A stretch of DNA of 64,000 nucleotides, taken from NCBI GenBank assembly GCA_965116785.1, contig OZ220731.1:1860001-1924000 (forward strand), read 5' to 3'. Below, piece by piece: positions 25,990 through 35,241 of this stretch (its first letter is position 1; each line of letters begins with the position of its first letter). The translations under genes were made by a program, and so were the position numbers. A model generated the notes under the pieces. The model made no database searches. It was not told where the DNA came from and saw nothing but the letters and a program-made list of their open reading frames with translations. The stretch is from Bin87 sp965116785 (GTDB lineage Bacteria; Chloroflexota; Dehalococcoidia; Lucifugimonadales; UBA3495).

Positions 25990-28643
25990 GCGTCGGCCTC
26001 TGTCATCAGGGTGTTATTCCTTTCCGTACTGGTAATAGCTGGCAGAATACCAGTCACTTTCCTGGCGACGGGCCACGATGTATTCCAAGGCTTGCCGAAG
26101 TTTTTCGGGTTGGACGTCACGTTTCGGAAAAATTTCGCGTCCGCTCCCAGTTGCGTCCACAAGCCGGTGTTGGTGCGTGCCTCTCCGGGTCGGCGGTAGG
26201 TTTCAGGATACCATAGGAGATTCTTCATGGGCCCTTCGCGCCGGTAACCCGGCGCTTCCTCCTCCTCCACCGCGTGGCCGTGCTCGGCCAGGTAGATTTG
26301 GGGGTTGGTGTCCTCGCCCACCGAATTGCAGTCCTTCTTCTCGTCCTGCTCCTCGTCGTCTTCTTCGTCAATGGAGGCGGCGCAAAATCGGTTGAAATGC
26401 AGGCTGCCCGCCTCAGTCTCGTGGCGCACGTACCACTGGAAGGGATACCACATGTCGTAGTCGACCTTGACTGACGCGTCGCCCGCGCCTGTGTGCAGGG
26501 CGGTCTCGCGCAGTTCAGCGTAGGTGTTAACCAGGTCTGCGGAACCCTGGGCGTAGGCCAGTATCTCGATATTGGAATCGTCGTGGGTGTACGCCGCTCT
26601 CACGGCTCCCGTTGCCCCGAACAACAGGAGCAAGGCCGCTATTCCCAACACCAACGCTGATCCGGGCTGGCTGTGGCCGCGTATCAGCCACGCGATCACG
26701 ATTGCCATCGGCAACAGGATCAACGCCGCCAGCCAGATCGAAAGACTGTTGACGTCGCCGCTGGTCGCCAACCAGGCGAACCACACCGCCAGCGCGAGCC
26801 AGATCGGACCGAGGATCAGAGCCGCCGCCGTTCGGAGCGTCAGGATGCCCCAATCTATCCGGTCCATCACATGACCCAGGAACATCCCCGCAACCAACGC
26901 CAACGGCGCCGTTATGTTGACCAGGAGCCACGGCATTTTTTCGGCCGCGACGGTGTACAGCGCCAGCGTCGCGATCACCCACGCCGCCATCACGAGGCCC
27001 ATTCCGCCGTAGGTGTCGCGATTCCGCACAAGCCATACTACGCCGACCGCACCAAAAGCGAACGCCACCAATTCATAAACGCTCAACCCGACGAAGTAGT
27101 AGTACCACGGCTGGTTACCACGAGCGACGTCCTGCTGCATCAACCAGTAGCCCAGGCTCTGCCACGAGCCGGTGAAGACGCCGGCCCAATTGGTGAACAT
27201 GGTGGTGTAAAGCACGGTCCAGATCGCGTAGAAGACCGCGGCGCACCCCAACCAGAGCCCGCCACCCCAAACGATACCGACCGTCGCTCCTGCAACCAGC
27301 AACGCCAAAAGCGCGAGCACCGGGACCATATAGTTCACCGCCACTCGCCCAGATGCCAGATCCTCCGCGGGCACAGCCGACGGCAGCATCTGGCCGATGA
27401 AGTCGGCGCCGCCCCACAAGAACATGAGCCAGGCCCACGTCAGCAGCACGGCCGGCCCCAACAACAGCATGACGCCGCGCCATCCGACGGTCGATGCGAG
27501 GTTCAGCCTCAAAGCTACAATCCCCAGGAGCAGAATGACCGCGCCGGCGCCGCAGTCCACCATTGGTCCGGCTGACCCTTCGCCAACCACCTGCGACGCG
27601 GCGAGCAGGTTGTGGAATGGTCCCACAACCACCACGGATACCGCAGTAACGGTCGCCAGCACGGCCACGGCGACGGAGATCAGGTCAATGGGTCCCTTGA
27701 TCCGCCACAGCCATATCGCCACGGCCAACCCCAGACCGACCAATGCGGCGGCGGCCACGATGTGCAGCCAGACCGGCGCCGCCCACAACGGCAATGTGAC
27801 GAACGGCGCCTCCCATACGGGGGCGCCGGTGTCCCCGGTTGATCCGGTATCGCGGGACGCGATCGTTAGCCCCAGCGGCGACTGAACCAGCGCAATGAGA
27901 GCGGCCGCCTGTGGCAACGTCAGAGTGGCCAGCAGAATCAAAAACCCTCCCCAGCCGCTCATGCCCGCCAATCCACGCCGGGTTCTCACGAACCCCCACA
28001 ACTCCCGCCAACCCAACGCCAGCGCCGCCAGCCCCATGAACAGGATGACGAAGTACGCCGTCTCCTTGGTCGCCAGCATCAACGCGGTCACGATTGCCGC
28101 ACCGAACAGGTAACGTTTGCGGCCGTTGATCCCGTACTGCCATAGCGTGATCAGCAACAACACCGCCCACACCGCCATCAGGATGTCGTTGCGGCCGAAT
28201 CTGCTGAAGTACAGCAGCGATGGGGAAAACGCCAGGATAACCGCCGCGCAAACGGCTCCCGTGTCGCCGATGAGACGTCGCATGAAATATGGCAAGACCG
28301 TCAGGGTCACGCCAAAGAGAGCATAGGGCAGCCGGGCCAGGTAATCCGTGTCACCCAGGTACTTGAGCACCACCGCCACCAACTCGATCTGAAACGGTCC
28401 GTGCATCCATGGCGAATGGATGTATTCGACCCCCCTCGCCAGTTTCCAGGAGAAGTGCAGGTGGATGGCCTCGTCGTAGTGCATCGTCCGCCCGTCGAGA
28501 TCCCACAGTCGCATGGCGGCCGCCACGAAAGCGACGAGCAGAAAAGCCCACTCTACAGGGCCCATTCGGACCGCGGGCAGACGTGCATTGAGCCGCGGCG
28601 ACCCCACACGCGCCCGCGCCATCTTCAGTGCGCTGGAAACCAT
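25986..28643 (-). CDS. Agl23-like (TIGR03663) membrane glycosyltransferase-like protein
   Basis: An 885-residue polytopic protein with more than ten hydrophobic segments. The first loop MRLWDLDGRTMHYDEAIHLHFSW carries the D-x-D-E type acidic residues of GT-C glycosyltransferases; YIHSPWMHGPFQIEL and FSRFGRNDILMAVWAV are hallmarks of the TIGR03663 family (flippase-activity-associated protein Agl23 in haloarchaeal N-glycosylation). The C-terminal 180 residues are soluble and include an Asp/Glu/Lys-rich stretch (about 780-800). It probably acts on polyprenyl-phosphate-linked sugars at the membrane with the three genes that follow. Confidence 0.85.
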   Translation of the reverse strand: MVSSALKMARARVGSPRLNARLPAVRMGPVEWAFLLVAFVAAAMRLWDLDGRTMHYDEAIHLHFSWKLARGVEYIHSPWMHGPFQIELVAVVLKYLGDTDYLARLPYALFGVTLTVLPYFMRRLIGDTGAVCAAVILAFSPSLLYFSRFGRNDILMAVWAVLLLITLWQYGINGRKRYLFGAAIVTALMLATKETAYFVILFMGLAALALGWRELWGFVRTRRGLAGMSGWGGFLILLATLTLPQAAALIALVQSPLGLTIASRDTGSTGDTGAPVWEAPFVTLPLWAAPVWLHIVAAAALVGLGLAVAIWLWRIKGPIDLISVAVAVLATVTAVSVVVVGPFHNLLAASQVVGEGSAGPMVDCGAGAVILLLGIVALRLNLASTVGWRGVMLLLGPAVLLTWAWLMFLWGGADFIGQMLPSAVPAEDLASGRVAVNYMVPVLALLALLVAGATVGIVWGGGLWLGCAAVFYAIWTVLYTTMFTNWAGVFTGSWQSLGYWLMQQDVARGNQPWYYYFVGLSVYELVAFAFGAVGVVWLVRNRDTYGGMGLVMAAWVIATLALYTVAAEKMPWLLVNITAPLALVAGMFLGHVMDRIDWGILTLRTAAALILGPIWLALAVWFAWLATSGDVNSLSIWLAALILLPMAIVIAWLIRGHSQPGSALVLGIAALLLLFGATGAVRAAYTHDDSNIEILAYAQGSADLVNTYAELRETALHTGAGDASVKVDYDMWYPFQWYVRHETEAGSLHFNRFCAASIDEEDDEEQDEKKDCNSVGEDTNPQIYLAEHGHAVEEEEAPGYRREGPMKNLLWYPETYRRPGEARTNTGLWTQLGADAKFFRNVTSNPKNFGKPWNTSWPVARKVTGILPAITSTERNNTLMTEADA

Positions 28644-28782
28644 GAACCGGTCTACGCCCGGCTACCCCTGGCCAGATTGGTGGGTAGCTCGTCCGCGCGC
28701 CAGCGGCATCATCTTGGACAGCAACTCAGCGGTAGTCATCGTCCCACGACATCCGTCACCACAGACACCCGTGGGACGCGCG

Positions 28783-30201
28783 TCAGCAAACTGACGGGCG
28801 GTGGTGCGCCCACGGCCGCGCCTCTTCGAAAGCCGCCATGGCCCGCAGCACGCGAGCTTCCGCTCCGGCTGGTCCGACGATATGCAGCCCCACGGGCAGA
28901 CCCGCTGCCGAAAATCCACAAGGCACGCTGGAGGCGGTTTGCCCGCTCATGTTGATCGGGAAGGTGAACGGCAGGTATCCCCACCACGGTTCCACGGATC
29001 GACCGCCGATGCTCGTCGGATGCTGGCCGATGGGGAACGCGGTCACCGCCATTGCCGGGGTGAGCAGCAGGTCGTAGGTGTTGAAGAAGTCGGCGAATCG
29101 GCGCTTGTGCCGGTCCACATACGCCAACGCCCTCGACAGGTCTGCCGCTGTGTGCCGCGACGCGCCGTCGAAGGTGTTTTGCACGTAGTGGGTCAACTCT
29201 TCCCGCCGTTCCGGGTAAAGATCGGCATAGGAAGTGTATGAGGCTGTGCCGAAGACGGTGGAAAACGCCGGGAACGGGTCGCCCTCGATTTCGGGGGCTG
29301 CTTCCTCGACGACCGCTCCCAACTCCTGGAAAACCTGTGCGGCTCCCCGCGTGATCTGGACCACCTCCGGATCCACCGCGGCGAAACCCAGGTCATCGCT
29401 CCACGCGACGCGCCAACCTTCAACGCCGCCCTCAAGCGCGGCCATGTAATCCGGGGGCGTATCTGTCATGGTGTTGGCGTCCCGCGAATCCGGCCCTGCC
29501 AGCACCTGCAACAGCATCGCAGTGTCTCGTACATTCCGGCTCATGGGTCCGCTTTGCGAGAAATGGTTCACGGCCGGACCGCCGTAACCTCCATACCGGG
29601 GCACCCGGCCGTGCGATGGCTTGATCCCGGTGACCCCGCTGAAGCTGGAGGGAATGCGGATACTGCCGCCGCCATCGCTGCCGGTGGCCAGGCTGCACAG
29701 CCCCGCGATCAGCGCTGCCGCCGCGCCCCCGCTGCTGCCTCCGGGGGTATATTCCGTGTTCCAGGGATTGCGGCAGGGTTCACTTACCAGGTTCTCGGTG
29801 GTTCCCGATTGGCCGAACTCGGGGGTGTTCGTCTTGCCCAAGATGATCCCACCGGCGGCTTTGACCCGTTCCACCACTATCGAGTCAATCTCGGGAACCC
29901 GGTCACGAAAGATCGCGGACCCCATGGTTGTCCGGACTCCCTTGGTCAGCTCAAGGTCTTTCACTGAAATGGGAACGCCGTGAAGCGGGCCCAATTCATC
30001 GCCCCGCTGCACCGCTTCGTCCGCCGCCCTTGCATCCGCCAAAGCCTGCTCGGGGCACACGGTCAAATAAGCGCTGAGCTGCGGGTTCAGGTCTTCAATG
30101 CGTTGGAAGAAAAACTCGGCGAGCTCCACTGCGGAGATTTCTTTGGCGCCGATCATGCGCCGCACTTCCGTGGCGGGAGTGAAAGCCATTTCAGAATCCA
30201 T
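28783..30201 (-). CDS. Amidase (amidase-signature family)
   Basis: A 472-residue protein. The Ser-cisSer-Lys machinery is complete: VPISVKDLELTKG supplies the lysine, YTPGGSSGGAAAALIAG the cis-serine, and SDGGGSIRIPSSFSG the nucleophile. The length and domain order fit the family. AGGAG lies 8 bases before the ATG at 30201; a second Met at codon 5 is possible. It stands alone between divergent and tandem neighbours, so the substrate (nitrile-derived amides, aryl amides or others) is not defined. Confidence 0.93.
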   Translation of the reverse strand: MDSEMAFTPATEVRRMIGAKEISAVELAEFFFQRIEDLNPQLSAYLTVCPEQALADARAADEAVQRGDELGPLHGVPISVKDLELTKGVRTTMGSAIFRDRVPEIDSIVVERVKAAGGIILGKTNTPEFGQSGTTENLVSEPCRNPWNTEYTPGGSSGGAAAALIAGLCSLATGSDGGGSIRIPSSFSGVTGIKPSHGRVPRYGGYGGPAVNHFSQSGPMSRNVRDTAMLLQVLAGPDSRDANTMTDTPPDYMAALEGGVEGWRVAWSDDLGFAAVDPEVVQITRGAAQVFQELGAVVEEAAPEIEGDPFPAFSTVFGTASYTSYADLYPERREELTHYVQNTFDGASRHTAADLSRALAYVDRHKRRFADFFNTYDLLLTPAMAVTAFPIGQHPTSIGGRSVEPWWGYLPFTFPINMSGQTASSVPCGFSAAGLPVGLHIVGPAGAEARVLRAMAAFEEARPWAHHRPSVC

Positions 30202-30491
30202 AACGCTCTCCTGCTCGAGTTTTCCTGCGTTGAATTAGCCGGTCCGCCGGGCCTTTTGCGTGAATCAGAGCGGTACGGGGTGGGAGCCGTACACTCGTGA
30301 ACCGCGACCTCTGGCCTCGTCCCGCGGCAGAGGTCACACCAAGGTTCAGTGGGCAGAATTGTATCACCCTGACCCGGCGTTGTTGCCGGCGGTTGGCCTC
30401 TCACGGTCCAAAGATCTCCGGATCGGGTGAAGCCATGGTGTATAGTGGGCCGTCATCGCCGACCCACGCCCGCCCGCCGCCTTGCGCTCAC

Positions 30492-31499
30492 ATGACCACC
30501 GTCGGAATCATAGCCAATCCCGCCGCCAGCAAGGACATTCGCCGCCTGGTGGCTCAGGGCCGCGTGGTGCCCGATTGGGAAAAGGTGAACACGATCCGAC
30601 GCGTTCTCATCGGCCTGCAATCGACGGATGTGACCCGGGTGTTGGCCATGCCCGACAGCGGCAACCTGTGCCGACGGGCCGCAGACGATTCCAGCATCTC
30701 CATACCCCTGGAAATGCTTCCCATGTCGCCCCTCTATACCGAGGGCGACACCACCCGCGCCGCGGCCATGATGGCCGAAATGGGCGTCGGCTGCCTCATC
30801 ACCCTGGGCGGCGACGGCACCAACCGGGCCGTGGCCGTGGGTACGAATCAGATCCCGCTGGTTGCTATCTCCACCGGCACCAACAACATCTTTCCGGTGA
30901 TGGTGGAGGGCACACTCGCCGGCATCGCCGCCGGCATTGTGGCCTCGGGTCGCTTGGAACCTGCCGACACGTCGGTTGTCAGCAAAACCCTGCAAATCCA
31001 CGTCAACGGCGAGTTCCGCGATCTCGCACTGGTCGACGTCGCCATTTCCCGGGAACGCTACGTCGCCACCCGGGCGATCTGGGACCTGGATACCGTTCAC
31101 GAGGTCTTTCTCACCCGCGCCGAACCCGGAGGCATCGGATTGTCTTCCGTTGGCGGACGTCTCCATCCCCTGTCCATCGGCGACGTCGGCGGGCTGCGCT
31201 ACGTGCTGGCGCGGGGCGGCGCGGACACGAACCCTCCACCGAAGGATACCGTCATCGCGCCGGTGGCGCCGGGCATTGTGGAGCCAGCGTCCATAGCGTC
31301 CTGGGAACTGCTCCAGGAGGGAATTCCCGTCGCTGTCGAACCCCGCTATTGCACGGTGGCCCTGGACGGCGAGCGTTCGCTGACGCTGACGCCCGAGGAC
31401 TCGACGGAGATCGTGCTGGCCCGCAACGGGCCGCCGGTGGTGTTGGTCCAGCGCACCCTGCGCCGCGCCGCCCAACTCGGATTATTCAACCTGACCTGA
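30492..31499 (+). CDS. AcoX / ATP-NAD-kinase-like protein
   Basis: A 335-residue protein from the ATG at 30492. MTTVGIIANPAASKDIRRLVAQG and ITLGGDGTNRAVA show the NAD-kinase-like fold with its GGDGT motif, and ISTGTNN is the second motif. The closest relatives are proteins named AcoX (acetoin catabolism locus) rather than true NAD kinases, so the phosphate acceptor is unknown. Its TGA overlaps the ATG of the TSUP transporter gene (TGATG), so the two are translated together. Confidence 0.85.
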   Translation: MTTVGIIANPAASKDIRRLVAQGRVVPDWEKVNTIRRVLIGLQSTDVTRVLAMPDSGNLCRRAADDSSISIPLEMLPMSPLYTEGDTTRAAAMMAEMGVGCLITLGGDGTNRAVAVGTNQIPLVAISTGTNNIFPVMVEGTLAGIAAGIVASGRLEPADTSVVSKTLQIHVNGEFRDLALVDVAISRERYVATRAIWDLDTVHEVFLTRAEPGGIGLSSVGGRLHPLSIGDVGGLRYVLARGGADTNPPPKDTVIAPVAPGIVEPASIASWELLQEGIPVAVEPRYCTVALDGERSLTLTPEDSTEIVLARNGPPVVLVQRTLRRAAQLGLFNLT

Positions 31500-32242
31500 T
31501 GCTCTTCGGTTGGGAGCTGGCCGTGATCCTGGCGGCGTTGCTGCTGGGATCGTTCGTTTTCAGCGCCGTCGGTTTCGGAATGGCGCTCGCGATGGCGCCG
31601 ATCCTGCTGCTCATCCTGGCGCCGCGCCAGGTGGTGGTGCTGTCCAACGCGATGATTGTCGTGGCGACGGTGCTGATTCTGTTCCAGACGTGGCGGGCCT
31701 TTCGCTGGCGGCAGTCGTGGCTGTTCATCGTCTCCGGCTTGCCGCCGGTTCCCCTGGGGGTGCTGCTGCTCAGCGTCGCCGCGCCCACCGCCCTGCGGCT
31801 ATCCATTGTGAGCCTGATCCTGGTGGTCGCTTTGCTCACGCTCTGCAACGTCCGGCTGCCCGCAGCCCGCACCAGGTGGGCCGCTGTCGGGTTCGGTTCC
31901 ACCACCACGCTGCTGACCACGACGCTAAGCATCGGGGGGCCCGTGGCCGCCATTTACGCCATCGAACAGGACTGGCCGCGAGAGACCATGCGCGCGACAC
32001 TGGCCGTGTATTTCCTGCTGGCCGGCGTGTTGGGGTTGGTCCTGTATTACGTGGTCGGGCTGATCCCCCAGGAAGTGGAATTGGAAATGGCGGTCGGCGT
32101 CCCGGTGGTGGTGATCGGTTCGACGCTGGGCGGATGGGCGGCTCGCCGCATGAGCCTGCGGATTTTCCGTTACGCCGTGCTATTCGTCATCATTGGTGGC
32201 AGCGCATCGTTGTTGATTCGGGAAACGGTGAGATTGATTTAG
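31499..32242 (+). CDS. TSUP-family anion transporter (TauE/SafE)
   Basis: A 247-residue membrane protein read from the ATG at 31499, which overlaps the AcoX stop; the frame is open far upstream inside acoX, but that is a shadow. About eight hydrophobic segments, with the paired GSFVFSAVGFGMALAMAPILLL and GFGSTTTLLTTTLSIGGPV half-repeats, are typical of sulfite/sulfoacetate exporters. Coupling to an AcoX-like kinase suggests export of a small anion related to that pathway, but this is inference. Confidence 0.87.
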   Translation: MLFGWELAVILAALLLGSFVFSAVGFGMALAMAPILLLILAPRQVVVLSNAMIVVATVLILFQTWRAFRWRQSWLFIVSGLPPVPLGVLLLSVAAPTALRLSIVSLILVVALLTLCNVRLPAARTRWAAVGFGSTTTLLTTTLSIGGPVAAIYAIEQDWPRETMRATLAVYFLLAGVLGLVLYYVVGLIPQEVELEMAVGVPVVVIGSTLGGWAARRMSLRIFRYAVLFVIIGGSASLLIRETVRLI

Positions 32243-32266
32243 GGGCGGGTTGCGCACCCGCCCCTA
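32240..32266 (+). terminator. Terminator hairpin overlapping the TSUP stop codon
   Basis: TAGGGGCGGG pairs with CCCGCCCCTA (10 base pairs, 7-base loop). The stop codon forms the base of the stem. The plus side is followed by AAAATT and the minus side by AAATC, so no long U-tract is present; it lies between convergent genes and may slow polymerase from either side. Confidence 0.55.
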
Positions 32267-32299
32267 AAATTCCGATTCCCCGTTGGCGCCGCCTTCAGT

Positions 32300-33220
32300 C
32301 TACGACGACAGGTCGTGGAAAGCTGCCAACGCCGCGGTGATCCCGTCGCCCACCGCAGCGCCGAGTTGCCTGGTTGATTCCGCCCGTGCATCGCCGCACA
32401 CGTAGACCCGGGGGATGTTGGTCCTCATGTGCAGATCGCCGTGGATGTGGCCCAGTTCATCCATATCCAACTGGTCCTTGAAGGCCTCCGTATTGGGATG
32501 AAAGCCAACGTAGACAAAGGCGGCAGCGGTGGGATAGTCGTACACCTCGTCCGTCTTGAGGTTTTTGACCCGGGCCGCTTCCAGCACGTCGTTGCCCACA
32601 AACTCCTCGACGACGTGGCTCCACAGCCATTTGTGCTTGGGGTTGGAGAAGGCCCGGTCCTGGAGAACTTTGGTGGCGCGAAGCTCATCCCGCCGGTGGA
32701 TGACGGTAACCGAGTTGCAGATGCCGGCGAGGTAATAGCTTTCGTCCATGGCGGAGTCGCCCCCACCAATAACCACCACGTCCTGCCCGCGGAAGAAGTT
32801 GCCGTCGCACACCGCGCAATACGAAACGCCGCGTCCGCTGAACTCGTCCTCTCCCGCCACCCCCAGCTTGTTGTGGGAGCCTCCGGTGGCAATGATCAGC
32901 GCCCGCGCCGTGAAGTCCCCCTCGGAAGTCCGAATGAGCTTCCGGTCCTCATACAGGTTTTCGACTCCCTCGACCTCGGCGAATTCCATCTTGGCCCCGA
33001 AGCGCTCGGCCTGGTTGTGCATCTCATCCGCCAGCGCCTGGCCTTTCACGCCCTCCCGGAACCCGGGGTAGTTCTCGATCTCGTCCGTAATCAGCAACTG
33101 CCCGCCCGGGCCGATGCTTTCGATCATCAGCGTGCTGAGCATCGCGCGCGTCGAATAGAGCGCCGCCGACATGCCGGCGGCGCCGGCCCCAAGGATCACA
33201 ACGTCGTAGTCGTTGGACAT
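32300..33220 (-). CDS. trxB: Thioredoxin reductase
   Basis: NADPH-dependent FAD enzyme that reduces thioredoxin. It has 306 residues, normal for the low-molecular-weight type, from the ATG at 33220 with GGGAGG upstream. FAD-binding GAGAAGMSAALY, the redox-active CAVC and NADPH-binding GGGDSAMDE are all present, and the C-terminal VYVCGDARAESTRQLGAAVGDGI closes the FAD site. It lies 16 bases after a sugar-nucleotide epimerase on the same strand. Confidence 0.95.
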   Translation of the reverse strand: MSNDYDVVILGAGAAGMSAALYSTRAMLSTLMIESIGPGGQLLITDEIENYPGFREGVKGQALADEMHNQAERFGAKMEFAEVEGVENLYEDRKLIRTSEGDFTARALIIATGGSHNKLGVAGEDEFSGRGVSYCAVCDGNFFRGQDVVVIGGGDSAMDESYYLAGICNSVTVIHRRDELRATKVLQDRAFSNPKHKWLWSHVVEEFVGNDVLEAARVKNLKTDEVYDYPTAAAFVYVGFHPNTEAFKDQLDMDELGHIHGDLHMRTNIPRVYVCGDARAESTRQLGAAVGDGITAALAAFHDLSS

Positions 33221-33236
33221 CTGTTGGATACCTCCC

Positions 33237-34259
33237 TTACCTGCCGGATCCGTTGGCGACCGTCTGCGCCGGGTTGGCGTGGTGGCGTCTGCGTTCTGAC
33301 GTGGAGCCCACACGGTTGGCACGCTGCGAAAGCGAAGCGCGGACGTATTCTACCGAACGCCGCAGCCCTTCCTCCAGCGACACCTCCGGCGTCCACTTTA
33401 GCTCTTTCTCGGCGCGCGCCGAGTCCAGAGCGATGTTGAGCACCTCGCCGGTTCGCCGGGGTCGGTAGTCTGGCTCCTGATCAAATTCCGTGATTTCCTG
33501 CAGCATCTCGTAGATCCGCGCTACGCTCACCTGCTGGCCGGTGCCGATGTTGTACGTTCTGCCGTGGCCCTTGTTGACGGCGGCGAGGTTCGCCTGCACC
33601 ACGTCGGACACGTAGATAAAATCGCGTTCCTGGAGACCATCCCCGAAAATTTGCGGCCTGCGTTCGCTGAGCATCATCCCGGCAAAGATCGCGATGACGC
33701 CGGCCTCGCCGTCGGGATTCTGACCGGGACCGTAAACGTTGGCGTAGCGGAGGATCGTATAGTCCAACCCGTACGTTGCGTTGAAAAGCTCCAGGTATTG
33801 CTCCCCGACATATTTCGACAAGGCGTAGGGAGTCAGCGGGTTGATTGGCGTATCTTCGTCGCAGGGTATCGTTTCGGGATCACCGTAGATCGCGCCCCCG
33901 GTGGACGAAAAGATAAACTTCTCCACACCTTCGGAAGCGGCCGCAGCGATCAATCGGATCGTGCCCATCACGTTGGCGTCGGCGTCGGCCACCGGATCAA
34001 TCGCCGATCGGCGGACGCTGCTCTGCGCCGCCAAGTGAAACACGATTTCCGGTCGCTCCCGCTGGATGATCTGGTTCAGCCGGACGTCGTTTAACTCCGC
34101 GTGGTAAAAGGTCGCCTGGTGGTTCACGTTGCGCAACTGACCGCTGGTCAAGTTGTCTACCACCGCCACGTCGTATCCGCTGTCCAGCAGCCCATCCACC
34201 AGGTGGGAACCGATAAATCCGGCCCCGCCGGTCACTAGCGCTTTGGTCCGTTGTGTCAA
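33237..34259 (-). CDS. NAD-dependent sugar-nucleotide epimerase/dehydratase (UDP-glucose 4-epimerase-like)
   Basis: A 340-residue extended short-chain dehydrogenase from a TTG at 34259; upstream codons to 34568 are open but run into the region in front of a divergent gene and lack homology. ALVTGGAGFIGSHLVDGLL binds NAD, IFSSTGGAIYGDPE and TPYALSKYVGEQY (YxxxK) form the active site, and LRYANVYGPGQNPDGEAGV is the substrate loop of GalE-type epimerases. It is the first gene of a two-gene unit with trxB. It could supply sugars for the Agl23/UPF0104 cluster, but that is inference. Confidence 0.9.
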   Translation of the reverse strand: MTQRTKALVTGGAGFIGSHLVDGLLDSGYDVAVVDNLTSGQLRNVNHQATFYHAELNDVRLNQIIQRERPEIVFHLAAQSSVRRSAIDPVADADANVMGTIRLIAAAASEGVEKFIFSSTGGAIYGDPETIPCDEDTPINPLTPYALSKYVGEQYLELFNATYGLDYTILRYANVYGPGQNPDGEAGVIAIFAGMMLSERRPQIFGDGLQERDFIYVSDVVQANLAAVNKGHGRTYNIGTGQQVSVARIYEMLQEITEFDQEPDYRPRRTGEVLNIALDSARAEKELKWTPEVSLEEGLRRSVEYVRASLSQRANRVGSTSERRRHHANPAQTVANGSGR

Positions 34260-34482
34260 GTTACTGCGTCCGTTGCGTTCGATCTCGGTGATCGCAAATC
34301 TTCGTCTATCGTAATTCAAACTAAAGCCACCGGCAACCGACACCGCGACAGTGGCCTGCCAAGGCTCGAATGCGTCAGCCGACGGAGCGCCGTACGGCGA
34401 ACGTCTCCGTAAAACTCTCGGCCCAGTGCCCCGGTGTCGCCACCACAACTGTGGTTTAATGCGCGGTGAAGAGAGGTGCGTT

Positions 34483-35157
34483 ATGGTCAAGAAAAAGGGT
34501 TCAGCCCTGCTGATCGTCTTCACTGACGTGGACATCGAGAACGACGCGGAGTTCAATGCCTGGTACAACCAGGAGCATGTCCCGGAACGCCTCAGCGCTC
34601 CCGGGTTCCTGGACGCCGCGCGTTACGAAGCGCTGCGCGGCGGACCGCGTTACCTGGCGGTCTACGAGTTGGAGTCCGTCGACGCTCTGCATACCGACGA
34701 ATACCTGCGCATGAGCCAAAACCCAACGGAGTGGACCAAGCGCATGTCGCCCAATGTGGTTGGACGGGGAACCGTGCGCAACGTCTGCACGCAGATCTAT
34801 CCCGAAGAAAGCGATCCGAACACCCTCGGGCGCGGCATGGCTCCCGCTTTGCAGATCGGCAGGATGGATGTTCCCGCCGACATCGAGGCAAAGTACAACG
34901 AGTACTACGACACGGTACGCACGCCGGCCAACCTGCAGATTCCCGGCTGCCTTCACGTTCGCCGGTATCACGCGGTGGAAGGCGGCCCCAAGTATCTGAC
35001 GATGTACGAGTTCGAGCACGAAAAAGTGCCGGAAACCCTGGCGTGGGAGAACCAGCGTCGCCAGGACACGATGCATGAGTACATCGGCGGAACGTACGGC
35101 CACGCTCCAGGCTCGCCGGGAGTGTACCGGCGTGTTCAGCCGCCCCGCGCTTTCTGA
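34483..35157 (+). CDS. Tandem dimeric alpha/beta-barrel (EthD-like) protein
   Basis: A 224-residue protein from the ATG at 34483, with GAGAGG upstream. Two similar halves, about 10-75 and 125-190, each run: acidic residue plus hydrophobic (DAEFNAWYNQEHVPERL / EAKYNEYYDTVRTPANL), GF or GC followed by a basic strand (DAARYEALRGGPRYLAVYEL / HVRRYHAVEGGPKYLTMYEF). That is a duplicated ferredoxin-like barrel unit, so one chain may form the barrel that others make as dimers. Such proteins include small monooxygenases and binding proteins. It precedes the LLM monooxygenase by 84 bases. Confidence 0.8.
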   Translation: MVKKKGSALLIVFTDVDIENDAEFNAWYNQEHVPERLSAPGFLDAARYEALRGGPRYLAVYELESVDALHTDEYLRMSQNPTEWTKRMSPNVVGRGTVRNVCTQIYPEESDPNTLGRGMAPALQIGRMDVPADIEAKYNEYYDTVRTPANLQIPGCLHVRRYHAVEGGPKYLTMYEFEHEKVPETLAWENQRRQDTMHEYIGGTYGHAPGSPGVYRRVQPPRAF

Positions 35158-35241
35158 GCACAAGGCGATAGCCACCCAGCATGTTAGAATGGCGCATCCG
35201 GTGACCCCTGATTTTCCCAAAGCCAATCGAGGAGGCAATCG

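Noticed and set aside
30482..31498. Upstream part of the long frame that ends in the TSUP transporter
   Set aside because: It runs through the AcoX-like gene in another frame with repetitive Arg/Gly/His text; the transporter begins at 31499.
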